Positions 12,675 through 24,219 of a DNA stretch of 64,000 nt are shown here, piece by piece. The stretch comes from Arenicola marina. Taxonomy: Eukaryota; Annelida; Polychaeta; Arenicolidae. The DNA lies in the NCBI GenBank assembly GCA_964019135.1, contig OZ025264.1, forward strand, positions 3,504,827 through 3,568,826, in the 5' to 3' direction. The position numbers and the translations under genes were made by a program. Under the pieces are notes generated by a model. That model was given only the letters and a program-made list of their open reading frames with translations. It was not told the DNA's origin and did not search any database. Positions within the stretch are counted from its first letter, which is position 1. Every line of letters begins with the position of its first letter.

Positions 12675-13411
12675 GCCTATGTGGTCGCAGGATAAAGATC
12701 CCATCCTTCCTTCTTCGCAAAGATTAGGGGGTTACCTCGGGGACATGGCTCCACTATCCACTCCTTCTTTGATGGACACGATATGACGTCCTGAATATAC
12801 AACCAACCACACCCTGGCGCCACTGTGCGGTATAACAGTGCTTGGTCAACCCAATACTGGGTTTCCGGGAAGAAACCTGACAGTAGAAGACGGCAAAGGA
12901 GGACACGACAGGTGACCCACGATGACCTTACAAAATGGACGCAACATAATGTTCCTACCCAACCCCGCCATGTAGGTCGCCACTTAAAGGTCAAGGCTGG
13001 GGAGCTCTGGTTCAGTGGTCGGCCACGGGAGGGCGTCAGGTTTGCGTGTTATGCGCTCTTCAAGTCGAGTGTTTCGCGGTATGATTCATCTGACCGGTGG
13101 CGCCATGGCGGAAGTCTGACCCCGCCTGGGTGACGCGGCCACCGGATAGATAGATCTTTACCTGCAGGCTTCCCTGGGCCCTGCACTCGTCCGGTGGTTC
13201 TTACGCTCGCCTATTACGTGGCCGGCCACATAGGTGCCACGGTAAACAACTCGAAGCTTCCGACGCAGGGGTCCCACGCTAAATAAGCCAGTGTCCGTGG
13301 TACATTAGTCACTGTCCGAACCGGAATGGCCGAACGCGGAACAGCAGAATCGGACAAATTCATGAACGCTGAAAAGAACATTAGACGGGGTCTGAAAGGA
13401 AGGGCCCAGTA

Positions 13412-13620
13412 CCAATTTTCAAAATTCTCAGTGTCCAGTGTCGAATTTTCAAAATGTTCTGTGTCCAATGTCGATTTTTCAAACTTCTAAATGTCGAATG
13501 TCGAATGTCGATTTTTCATGGCGTTCCGTGTCGCTTTGTGGCTAAATTCAGTGTATTATTTTTCTTTTCAAAAATCTATATCCGTTTCGATTTTTCAATT
13601 ACGCCTGTGTCGAGTGTCGC
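13412..13620 (+). repeat. Decayed ~30-bp tandem repeat
   Basis: Several irregular copies of an AATTTTCAAAAT(T/G)(C/T)TC-like block followed by GTGTCCA(G/A)TGTCG. Later copies become TGTCGAATGTCGATTTTTC. Spacing is about 30 bp at first and then irregular. It looks like an old or abortive small array. Confidence 0.55.
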
Positions 13621-14543
13621 TATTTACCCCATCCAAACTCCTATTAGAAAACGACTGATGAGAAATAATAAAATAGCTATCAAATATCAATGATACTAAA
13701 GAGATATTATTTGTAAGTTGTCTTGCATAATGTCATTTATTTCGTCTTTTCATTATCAGGAGAAAATCATGGGACATTTACCTTCATATCCTTCAAACCG
13801 CTGCTGGGTTGTAAGGCCTAGCGGTTTGCAGGCCCGGGAGGCCGGCCAGCGGGGTGCCATATGCCCATCGCATGAACACACACCCGTGGTTCACAGGCAG
13901 TTTAGGTCTGGCAGTTTAAACGTGGTCATCGGCAGCATCGTCATTTAATGTAGATCCATAACATGATGGAAGTCACGCTGCCCAACAGTTCCCAGTTGTC
14001 CTATTCTTTATTAACCGGCTGATCGTTTGTTGGGGCCCAAAATGTCCGACTGCCCAAAACGTCCTACATAACTAAGAACAAACTAACAGTTACATTTGAC
14101 GTTGCGATCCTACACAATCTGCCCATATGAAGCCGCGATACGCTCATTTTGTAGCTCTTAATTAGCGATATGCGAATAACATTGAGGTTTTATGAGAAGC
14201 TGGGGAGGTGGGGTGGGGGGGGGTGGCGGACGTGTGAGCTTCAGTATGGGAACGGTGCGTAAAAAGGCACGGAAAAAGCGTTAGCAGTACTTTACAGCCT
14301 TGGCCTCTTTGCTGGTTATGGGACTTGTCACACACTCCGGACCTAGATCTACCCAGTAAAACAATATTTATTGCGAGATTACGACGGTATGAAACAAATC
14401 TGGGAACATATTTATTCTCTGATGCTCGTTTTTGGCAGTCGGACGCTTTGGGTGTTCACAATCGTTGACGGTATGTTCCCGTCGCACCAAACAATATGTT
14501 CTTGTCGCTCTAGGCTAGATCTTTTTACTATCTGCTTGTCGCA

Positions 14544-14576
14544 CGAGGAGATGTCACGTGATGCGACATCTTCTCG
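14544..14576 (+). other. Imperfect hairpin, 12-bp arms
   Basis: The left arm CGAGGAGATGTC (14544-14555) and right arm GACATCTTCTCG (14565-14576) are complementary apart from one position, with a 9-base loop. No T-run follows, and no function is evident. Confidence 0.5.
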
Positions 14577-14690
14577 TCAATGAATGTCATCAATATGTCA
14601 TCAATGGGACCAGGGCGAGTTTCGCGAATTACCGTTTGCGAGACCTTGAAGGGAACACGACCCATGTCGTTAGAAATCGACCGGCAGACC

Positions 14691-15072
14691 CACTCCGCCA
14701 GGGCTTCATTATATCTCTGTTGTCACGTACCGCCTCAATGGATTTTCACACTCGCTCGCCAGGGCGGCGCTACGCAAATTAGATAGGATAAATGCGCAGC
14801 ACATTTTAAAAAAGTCTAAGCCTGACACCACACGGTATCAGATGATGCAAAGAGCGAGTTCACTCTCAATTAGAACTTTTTTTTAAATGGTACAAAATGT
14901 ATTTTGCTGTATTAAATACGCAGAGCTCGTTAGTTTTTTGCTTAATTCTTAATATAATTAATATAAGTTATAACATTACAACAAATTACTGCTGATTTGC
15001 CAATTTTCAAGAATCTTGAAATTTGCCCACGACCGAGAGCAGAGGTTTAAGCGGAGCTTGCGTAGCGCCACC
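14691..15072 (+). mobile_element. Dispersed element, copy A, with TIR-like ends
   Basis: It matches the reverse complement of 27103-27485 over its whole length. Shared landmarks include CATTATATCTCTGTTGTC, TTTTCACACTC(G/A)CTCGCCAGGG, AATACGCA(G/A)AGCTCGTTA and TTTCAAGAATCTTGAAATTT. Inside it, GGCGCTACGCAAATT (14766-14780) and AGCTTGCGTAGCGCC (15055-15069) form a 15-bp terminal-inverted-repeat-like pair (13 of 15) bounding 304 bp. No coding frame is present. It could be a MITE-like element or part of a longer non-autonomous repeat, because homology runs about 75 bp past the left TIR-like block. Confidence 0.65.
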
Positions 15073-15746
15073 TAGCAAAAAAAAAAGAAATGGAGCTTGA
15101 GGCTGACCTGGCCGTGGTGTCGCCATCTGGCGAATGGACATGTCGCATACCCTGGGCGAGTTCTAATATTCGACCATGGTAATCGGCGCAGATATTTGCA
15201 GCATGCGCAGTCATACATCTCGCTCGTGTGCGGATAAATATAAACCTAACGCAAAATACGCGGCCCGCGGTCATGTTGCACTTGCTGAACTGCACAAATC
15301 ATGAAGATCATTAAACAGTGGCACAACCCCCCCCCCCCCCCCCCGATATGTGCCGCCCCCCACCCCCCCCTATCATGCCCTGCGCTGAGAGACGCTGAGA
15401 GACAGGAGCAGGTGGTCCCATAAGCTGAAGGGGCCTGGCGTTCTCACACCTGCACGGCTAAAACCTCGGGTTAGGGGAGCCGCGCGTTACGGGGGCCCCG
15501 CCTTACGGGAGCCCGGGGACTGGAAGAGTGACCAGATGGTATCTCAAGCCACCAGTTATGACGCGCTATCAATGCCCGCAAGGTCAACGTAAAGTGCATC
15601 GCCCATTTCAATCAGCCATTTACATACGGGTGGTCTCGCCACGTGCACCACATCCAGGCCATCAATACATGCAGTCGCACGACTCGCCGACCATCTTTAG
15701 GTATGCGTGATATACTCGCATTGCCAGGTGTTAAAAATTAAAAATT
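15073..15746. other. Non-repeat spacer with poly-C tracts
   Basis: Contains a short A-run near 15078, an 18-base C-run (15327-15344) with further C-rich sequence to about 15370, and GC-rich sequence near 15420-15520 with two related blocks (GTTACGGGGGCCCC and CTTACGGGAGCCC). The final bases before the 26-bp array are AT-rich. I see no gene. Confidence 0.55.
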
Positions 15747-18149
15747 AGCCGGGCTAATACCACACCTCCACATGCCAGGCTAATACCACGCCTACATAGG
15801 CCGGGCTAATACCACACCTCCATAGGCTGGCTAATACCACACCTCCATAGGCCGGGCTAATACCACACCATCATAGGCCGGGGTAATACCACACCTCCAC
15901 AGGCCGGGCTAATACAACGCCTACATAGGCCGGGCTAATACCACACCTCCATAGGCTGGCTAATACCACACCTCCATAGGCCGGACTAATGCCACACCTC
16001 CACAGGCTGGGCTGATACCACACCTCCACAGGCTGGCTAATACCACACCTCCACAGGCCCGGCTAATACCACACCTCCATATGCCGGGCTAATACCACAC
16101 CTCCACAGGCTGGCTAATACCACACCTCCATAGGCCGGGCTAAGACCACACCTCCATAGGCCGGGCTAATACCACACCTCCACAGGCCGGGCTAATACCA
16201 CACCTCCACAGGCTGGCTAATACCACACCTCCATAGGCCGGGCTAATACCACACCTCCACAGGCTGGCTAATACCACACCTCCATAGGCTCGGCTAATAC
16301 CACACCTCCATAGGCCGGGCTAATACCACACCTCCACAGGCCGGGTTAATACCACACCTCCATAGGCCGGGCTAATATCACACCGCCATAGGCCGGGCTA
16401 ATACCACACCTCCATAGGCCGGGCTAATACCACACCTCCACAGGCCGGGTTAATACCACACCTCCATAGGCCGGGATAATATCACACCGCCATAGGCCGG
16501 GCTAATACCACACCTCCATAGGCCCGGCTAATACCACACCTCCATAGGCCGGGCTTATATCACACCGCCATAGGCCGGGCTAATACCACAACATCATAGA
16601 CCGGGCTAATACCACACCTCCACAGGCCGGATTAATACCACACCTCCACAGGCTGGGCTGATACCACACCTCCACAGGCTGGCTAATACCACACCTCCAC
16701 AGGCCCGGCTAATACCACACCTCCATATGCCGGGCTAATACCACACCTCCACAGGCTGGCTAATACCACACCTCCATAGGCCGGGCTAATACCACACCTC
16801 CACAGGCCAGCCTAATACCACACCTCCATAGGCCGGGCTAATACCACACCTCCACAGGCTGGCTAATACCACACCTCCATAGGCCGAGCTAATACCACAC
16901 TTCAACAGGCTGGCTAATACCACACCTCCATAGGCCCGGCTAATACCACACCTCCATAGACCGGGCTAATACCACACCTCCACAGGCCGGGTTAATACCA
17001 CACCTCCATAGGCCGGGCTAATATCACACCGCCATAGGCCGGGCTAATACTACACCTCCATAGGCCGGGCTAATACCACACCTCCACAGGCCGGGTTAAT
17101 ACCACACCTCCATAGGCCGGGCTAATATCACACCGCCATAGGCCGGGCTAATACCACACCTCCATAGGCCCGGCTAATACCACACCTCCATATGCCGGGC
17201 TAATACCACACCTCCACAGGCTGGCTAATACCACACCTCCATAGGCCGGGCTAATACCACACCTCCACAGGCCAGCCTAATACCACACCTCCATAGGCCG
17301 GGCTAATACCACACCTCCACAGGCTGGCTAATACCACACCTCCATAGGCCGGGCTAATACCACACCTCCACAGGCTGGCTAATACCACACCTCCATAGGC
17401 CCGGCTAATACCACACCTCCATAGACCGGGCTAATACCACACCTCCACAGGCCGGGTTAATACCACACCTCCATAGGCCGGGCTAATATCACACCGCCAC
17501 AGGCCGGGCTAATACTACACCTCCATAGGCCGGGCTAATACCACACCTCCACAGGCCGGGTTAATACCACACCTCCATAGGCCGGGCTAATATCACACCG
17601 CCATAGGCCGGGCTAATACCACACCTCCATAGGCCCGGCTAATACCACACCTCCATAGGCCGGGCTAATATCACACCGCCATAGGCCGGGCTAATACCAC
17701 ACCGCCATTGGCCGGGCTAAAACCACACCTCCACAGGTCGGGTTAATACCACACCTCCATAGGCCGGCTAATATCACACCGCCATAGGCCGGGCTAATAC
17801 CACACCTCCACAGGCCGGGCTAATACCGCACCTCCATAGGCCGGGCTAATACCACACCTCCATAGGCCGGGCTAATACCACACCTCCACAGGCCGGGCTA
17901 ATACCGCACCTCCATAGGCCGGGCTAATACCACACCTCCATAGGCCGGGCTAATACCACACCACCTTAGGCCGGGCTAATACCACACCTCCACAGGCTGG
18001 CTAATACCACACCTCCATAAGCCGGGCTAATACCACACCTCCATAGGCCGGGCTACTACCACACCTCCATAGGCTTACTCATACCACACCTCCATAGGCT
18101 TGCTAATGCCACACCTACATAGGCCGGGCTAATACTAGACCTCCATAGG
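15747..18149 (+). repeat. 26-bp minisatellite array (25-bp variants), about 92 copies
   Basis: The unit is GGCCGGGCTAATACCACACC plus TCCATA (or TCCACA). A 25-bp form has GGCTGGCTAATACC. Rare variants show block copying: CATATGCCGGG near 16724 and 17189, and GGCCAGCCTAAT at 16805 and 17270, both about 465 bp apart. GGCTGGGCTGAT recurs at about 16005 and 16651. The last units, from about 18050, are degenerate. Every unit carries TAA, so no long open frame exists. Confidence 0.97.
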
Positions 18150-18154
18150 GCCGA

Positions 18155-18457
18155 AAAATATCGCACCATTTATCAACTTTTGATCGTAGGCTCTCAGATT
18201 TACAATGGAAAATCTGCCATCAAACCCTACAAACAAAACTTTAAGCCAATAAGCCAATAGTTACCACTAACCCGGACTGCCCCTTATGCGACGACTTGAT
18301 CGAGACAAGATATCATTGTCTCACCGGGTGCCAGCAGTTTACTCACACTAAACCGTTGTTTAGAATTTTGTATTATTCGGGACCAGAAATGCCCTGGACT
18401 TCTTTTCGCTGTGCTTCGGATTCGCCATCTCAGAACATGCGCTATTCCCCCAAATGA
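18155..18457 (+). pseudogene. Decayed C-terminal fragment of a non-LTR retrotransposon reverse transcriptase (Tx1/L1-like)
   Basis: Read in one frame, this stretch gives RRLSDLQWKICHQTLQTKL, an in-frame TAA stop at 18242-18244, then continues in the same frame with NPDCPLCDDLIETRYHCLTG and further residues to TGA at 18455-18457. The second part has Cys at 18278 and 18287, His at 18314 and Cys at 18329, giving CX2CX8HX4C. This resembles the zinc-knuckle-like C-terminal region of L1/Tx1-type ORF2 proteins, where a W-K-x2-H-x4-T segment precedes C-x2-C, E-T, H and C residues. Only the extreme C-terminus survives, wedged between two satellites, with an internal stop. The polymerase and endonuclease domains are absent. 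The clade assignment is inference. Confidence 0.6.
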
Positions 18458-18475
18458 ACCATTGAAGTGGCATGA

Positions 18476-19915
18476 GCATGTTGTGGTCTATTGGTGTACA
18501 TCGAGTATGTTGTGGTCTGTTGGTATACATCGAGTATGTTGTGGTCCATTGGTATACATCGAGTATGTTGTGGTCTATTGGTATACATCGAGTATGTCGT
18601 GGTCTATTGGTATACATCGAGTATGTCGTGGTCTATTGGTATACATCGAGTATGTTGCGGTCTATTGATATACATCGAGTTTGTTGTGGTCTATTGATAT
18701 ACATCGAGTATGTTGTGGTCTGTTGGTATACATCGAGTATGTTGTGGTCTGTTGGTATACATCGAGTATGTCGTGGTCTATTGGTATACATCGAGTATGT
18801 TGTGGTCCATTGGTGTACATCGAGTATGTTGTTGTCTATTGGTATGCATCGAGTATGTCGTGGTCTATTGGTATACATCGAGTATGTCGTGGTCTATTGG
18901 TATACATCGAGTATGTCGTGGTCTATTGGTATACATCGAGTATGTTGCGGTCTATTGATATACATCGATTTTGTTGTGGTCTATTGATATACATCGAGTA
19001 TGTTGTGGTCTGTTGGTATACATCGGGTATGTTGTGGTCTATTGGTATACATCGAGTATGTCGTGGTCTATTGGTATACATCGAGTATGTTGTGGTCTAT
19101 TGGTATACATCGAGTATGTCGTGGTCTATTGGTATACATCGAGTATGTTGTGGTCTATTGGTATACATTGAGTATGTTTTGGTCTATTGGTACACATCGA
19201 GTTTGTTGAGGTCTATTGGTATACATCGAGTATGTTGTGGTCTATTTGTATACGTCGAATATGTTGCAGTCTATTGGTATACATCGAGTATGTTGTGGTC
19301 TATTGGTATACATCGAGTATGTCGTGGTCTATTGGTATACATCGAGTATGTCGTGGTCTATTGGTATACATCGAGTATGCTGTGGTCTATTGGTATACAT
19401 CGAGTATGTTGTGGTCTATTGGTATACATCGAGTATGTTGTGGTCTATTGGTATACATCGAGTATGTTGTGGTCTGTTGGTATACATCGAGTATGTTGCG
19501 GTCTATTGGTATACATCGAGTATGTTGTGGTCTATTGGTATACATCGAGTATGTTGTGGTATATTGGTATACATCGAGTATGTTTGCGGTCTATTGGCAT
19601 ACATCGAGTATGTCGTGATCTGTTGGTATACATCGAGTATGTTGTGGTATATTGGTATACATCGAGTATGTTGTGGTCTATTGGTATACATCGAGTATGT
19701 TTGCGGTCTATTGGCATACATCGAGTATGTCGTGATCTGTTGGTATACATCGAGTATGTTGTGGTATATTGGTATACATCGAGTATGTTGTGGTTTATTG
19801 GTATACATCGAGTATGTTGTGGTATATTGGTATACATCGAGTATGTCGTGGTCTGTTGGTATACATCGAGTGGGTTGTGGTCTATTGTATACTTAGAGTA
19901 CGTTGCGGTATATCT
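18476..19915 (+). repeat. 29-bp minisatellite array, about 49 copies
   Basis: The unit is TATGTTGTGGTCTATTGGTA plus TACATCGAG, with TGTCGTGG, CTGTTGG and TTGATA variants. The variant TGTTGCGGTCTATTGATA followed by a TCGAGTTTG or TCGATTTTG unit occurs at about 18651 and 18941, 290 bp (10 units) apart. A 30-bp variant with TGTTTGCGG repeats 117 bp apart near 19581 and 19698. The unit has no stop in any forward frame, so open frames of up to 419 codons arise without implying a gene. The final 40 bp are degenerate. Confidence 0.97.
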
Positions 19916-20161
19916 ATATACCTTCAGTATATTTAATTGACTGGGGCGAGCATAACTTTCTTGGTAACGTGGGTGAGAACACTGTCGTATAATTGGGACG
20001 TTATGTTTTCGAGCACGTAAAAGTTGCGTCATTAAAACAGAAAAAACGGATCTTTTATTGTCTAAGTATAGCCACCTAATCAGCTACAAAAAAAAAGATC
20101 CTAGCGTTCCCGATGCCCAACATCAGCGCAACACTAGTCGGCCACGTGGCACGTGTTCCCC

Positions 20162-22414
20162 AACCCAGGAATCAACTCAGGACAAAACCCAGGCCCCAAC
20201 GCAGGACCCAACTCAGGACCCAACCCAGGATCCAACCCAGGACCCACCCCAGGACCCAAACCAGGACCCAACCCGGGACCCAACCCAGGACCCAACCCAG
20301 GACCCAACCCAGGACCCAACCCAGGACCCAACCCAGGACCCAAACCAGGACCCAACCCAGGACCCAACACAGGCCCCAACACAGGCCTCGCCCTAGGCCC
20401 CAACAAAGGCCCAAACACCGGCCCCGCCCCAGGACCCGCCCTAGGACCCAACCCAGGCCCCAACACAGGCCCCAACACAGGCCCTAAGACAGTCCCCAAC
20501 ACAGGCACCAACCCAGGCCCTATCCCAGGCCCCAACCCAGGCCCCAACACAGGCCACAACACCTGCCCCAACACTTGCCCCAACCCAGGCCCTAACCCAG
20601 GGTCCGCTCCAGGCCTCGCCCTAGGCCCCAAAACAGGCCCCAACACAGGCCCCAACACCGGCCCCGCCCCAGGACCCGCCCCAGGACCCAACCCAGGCCC
20701 CAACACAGGCACCAACCCAGGCCCCAACACAGGCCCCAACACCGGCCCCGCCCCAGGCCTCGCCCTAGGCCCCAACACAGGCCCCAACACAGGCCCCAAC
20801 ACCGGCCCCGCCCCAGGACCCGCCCCAGGCCCCAAAACAGGCCCCAAAACAGGCCCCACCCCAGGCTCCGCCTCAGGCCTCAACACAGGCCCCGACACCG
20901 GCCCCAACAGAGGCCCTAACACAGTCCCCAACACAGGCACCAACCCAGGCTCTATCCCAGGCCCAAACCCAGGCCCCAACCCAGGCCCCAACCCAGGCCC
21001 CGCCCCAGGCCCCGCCCCAGGCCCCGCCCCAGGCCCCGCCCCAGGCCCCGCCCCAGGCCCTAAAACAGGCCCCACCCCAGGCTCCGCCTCAGGCCCCAAC
21101 AAAGGCCCAAACACCGGCCCCGCCCCAGGACCCGCCCTAGGACCCAACACAGGCCCCGACACCGGCCCCAACACAGGCCCTAAGACAGTCCCCAACACAG
21201 GCACCAACCCAGGCCCTATCCCAGGCCCCAACCCAGGCCCCGCCCCAGGCCCCGCCACAGGCCCCGCCCCAGGCCCCAACACAGGCCCCAACACAAGCCC
21301 CAACCCAGGCCCCGCCCCAGGCCCCGCCCCAGGCCCCGCCCCAGGTCCCGCCCCAGGCCCCACCCCAGGCCCCAACACAGGCCCCAAAACAGGCCCGACC
21401 CAGGCACCAACCCAGGCCCTATCCCAGGCCCCAACCCAGGCCCCAACCCAGGCCCCAACCCAGGCCCCAACCCAGGCCCCGCCCCAGGCCCCGCCCCAGG
21501 CCCCGCCCCAGGCCCCAAAACAGGCCCCGCCCCAGGCCCCAAAACAGGCCCCACCCCAGGCTCCGCCTCAGGCCCCAACACAGGCCCCAAAACAGGCTCG
21601 ACCCAGGCACCAACCCAGGCCCTATCCCAGGCCCCAACCCAGGCCCCAACCCAGGCCCCAACCCAGGCCCCAACCCAGGCCCCAACCCAGGCCCCAACCC
21701 AGGCCCCGCCCCAGGCCCCGCCCTAGGCCCCGCCCCAGGCCCCAAAACAGGCCCCGCCCCAGGCCCCAAAACAGGCCCCACCCCAGGCTCCGCCTCAGGC
21801 CCCAACACAGACCCCAAAACAGGCTCGACCCAGGCACCAACCCAGGCCCTATCCCAGGCCCCAACCCAGGCCCCAACCCAGGCCCCAACCCAGGCTCCAA
21901 CCCAGGCCCCAACCCAGGCCCCGCCCCAGGCCCCGCCCCAGGCCCCGCCCCAGGCCCCAAAACAGGCCCCACCCCAGGCTCCGCCTCAGGCCCCAACACA
22001 GGCCCAAAACAAGCCCCAACACAGGCCCAAATACAAGCCCCAACCCAGGCCCCGCCCCAGGCCCCGCCCCAGGCCCCGCCCCAGGCCCCGCCCTAGGTCC
22101 CGCCCCAGGCCCCACCCCAGGCCCCAACACAGGCCCCAAAACAGGCCCGACCCCAGGCTCCGCCCCCAACACAGGCCCCAATACAGGCCCCGCCCCAGGC
22201 CGCCCCAGACCCCAACACAGGCCCCGCCCCAGGCCCCAACACAGGCCCCGCCCCAGTCCCCGCCCCAGGCCCCAAAACAGGCCCCGCCCCAGGCCCCAAA
22301 ACAGGCCCCGCCCCAGGCCCCCACACAAGCCCCAACACAGGCCCCAACCCAGGCCCCATCCCAGGCCCTAACCCAGGTCCCAACCCAGGCCTAAACCCAG
22401 GCCGCAACCCAGGC
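20162..22414 (+). repeat. 12-bp C-rich minisatellite array, about 188 copies
   Basis: The basic unit is CCAGGCCCCAAC or CCAGGCCCCGCC. A left block (about 20190-20370) uses AGGACCCAACCC. The array has complex higher-order structure: a block containing CCCCAACAAAGGCCCAAACA and CCGGCCCCGCCCCAGGAC occurs near 20400 and again near 21097, and blocks around CGACCCAGGCACC recur near 21397, 21600 and 21827. The period of three codons keeps several frames open (collagen-like G-P-N-P or A-P-T-Q products), on both strands, so these are not taken as proteins. The minus strand is G-rich (GGGGCCTGGGTTGGGG). Confidence 0.97.
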
Positions 22415-24219
22415 AAATTTATATTGGGTCACCATCACTGGTACCTGCACAATCACAAACATTAGCAAAAGTTCAATGAAAGATATTTTACAAGAAAACT
22501 AAAATTATCACAAAATGTTTTGTTCCCAATAAATTACTTTTGACTAAAAATCAGCCTTTTTTGCATGCCATTAGTCTCAATCAGTACCTTAAGTTAGAGG
22601 GAGTCTATTTTAATATATATATTTACAATATTTCTTAGGCTTATACTAAGCCATACATAGGTATTAAAATATTATATGTGTTATATATTAAGCATGTTAT
22701 ATGTTAAGCACTTAATAACTGCAGGTCATTTATCCTCTTGTTGTCTGTTAAATTAGCATAGTTCTATAAGATGAATTAAAAGTGTTTGCCAAAAATATGG
22801 CTATATTGTCAATTGCTTTATTAACTAGCACACTAGCATGAAATTGTCTTATCAGTTTAATTTACCATATAAACTTGTTTCTTCAAAACCTTACATTGCA
22901 TAATGGGATCATCCTTTCATAATTTCCATCTTTCATATATATATTTGATCTGACTTTATATGAAGATTGACAATCATTGTCTATATAATATATTCAAATT
23001 GTTTAATTACCAATTGTTTGACACAAAAACACTGCTTTGTGGAACACTCAGGTCTTGTCATACTGTATCTATGTGACTCAATTTTCTTTGTTTGCAAAGT
23101 CATGCCGCCAACTAATAGGGTTATACTTCTACCATGTAAAGGATATGTCATATCCTAGAAAGATGTGAGATATCTATTCCCCGTGAAAATACAGACATTT
23201 AACTTTTCTCTTACTTTCAAGGTTTTATTGTTTGAGTCTCATTTAGTCTAATTTGGTTTAAGTTGAATATTATCTTGATGGTTAAATTATTGGCCATTAT
23301 GATATAATGTAGCCATTTAGCGAAAATACAGTTATGAATTCCATATTGTTAACATATGAAGTATATCATGCAATCTGCTATTCATCATTTGTAGTTTTTA
23401 CATGCCCGTTTTGTTTTATTAATTATCATAGGAAGATACTCAATATTTCATCACTTAACTACCACTTCAATCTGTCTTGTTATTTGAATTAAACATACAG
23501 GCCTACATTTTGATTTGCTTTGGCATGCAGTTTATGTATATCCACCTCATTACAGATTTAAACACCCATAGTTTTCATTACCTTTCCCAGTAGCTATGCA
23601 TTAGTTATGCATTATGAATCCACTCATATTAGCGATCATTATAGAATAGATGAGATTCACTAGAAATCTGCAACATCTCCTATATTCTTTCTAGATATAT
23701 CCAGGTAATTCAGACAATCAGTAGGCCTACTTTAGTCTAGAAATAGTAGAACTTTTTCGATCTAAAAAAAGTTGCGCTCGCCCTTTTAGGTTTTACCTAT
23801 ATGACATATTACATCAATGGTAATTATGTCAATAGGCAGCGTTTTTTTTTAATCTACACCCTAATATAATGAAGTCAGGACTCGCCAATGACATACCAAA
23901 CAGCATTATATATTAACAATTACGTCATAAATTGACAATCATAGACGTTCAGGAACGTTCCGTCGTAAACACGTATAGTTTTTTTTTAATTTGATACAAG
24001 TGGCTTGCCATTAAACAACTTGGTTGTCTTGGCCCTGTAAGAATTAAACTAGCTTTGTCACGATTGTAACTTTTTGTCTCTGGCCTTTTCCTTTCCATAT
24101 TAGCTGCATACATCGCTCTGTTGGACACCAAATGTGGACGTGTTGTTGAAAAATTTACACTGTCAAACCTTATCGTGATTCAAGCAACAGTTTTCTCCAT
24201 GAAACATGCCACTTCCCCA
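22415..24219. other. AT-rich island between the two 12-bp arrays
   Basis: Strongly AT-rich, with no tandem structure and no recognisable coding frame (the longest is about 63 codons). It contains the first copy of a roughly 205-bp duplication (23836-24038). The sharp base-composition step at both edges contrasts with the C-rich arrays. Confidence 0.65.
23836..24038 (+). repeat. Direct duplication, copy 1 (flanks second 12-bp array)
   Basis: Matches 25670-25881 in the same orientation. Shared blocks include TTAACAATTACGTCATAAAT, TGACAATCATAGACGTTCAG, GATACAAGTGGCTTGCCATT and TTGGCCCTGT. Copy 1 has longer T-runs. The two copies bracket the 24220-25615 array. Confidence 0.8.

Larger units (their letters stand above)
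12675..14690. other. Non-repeat island downstream of the SINE-like head
   Basis: No recognisable coding sequence. A GC-rich part up to about 13.2 kb could be SINE body; it contains an imperfect inverted pair with CCGGTGG near 13096 and CCACCGG near 13140. From about 13.4 kb it becomes AT-richer and holds a decayed short tandem repeat (13412-13620). A G-rich tract lies at 14201-14228. A hairpin sits at 14544-14576. Confidence 0.55.

Noticed and set aside
8659-12704. Several overlapping frames of 390 to 1043 codons on both strands of the 18-bp array
   Set aside because: Multiple frames on both strands are open at once, as expected of any stop-free 18-bp unit. No flanking gene structure was seen.
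14755-14775. CTCF-like site (TCGCCAGGGCGGCGCTAC) in element copy A
   Set aside because: It needs an extra base against the usual core and is not preserved in copy B.
15735-15755. Alu-like motif AAAAATTAGCCGGGC at the start of the 26-bp array
   Set aside because: A 15-base match to part of the Alu consensus, but the flanking sequence has no Alu similarity, so it is coincidence.
20162-22414. Telomeric-type repeat (TTGGGG-like on the minus strand)
   Set aside because: TTGGGG occurs only as part of the 12-bp unit with CCTGGG and never as a pure hexamer run.
20134-22416. Collagen-like or proline-rich proteins (G-P-N-P, A-P-T-Q repeats)
   Set aside because: They are translations of a 12-bp C-rich satellite in different frames. 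No signal peptide, unique domain or intron-exon context is visible.
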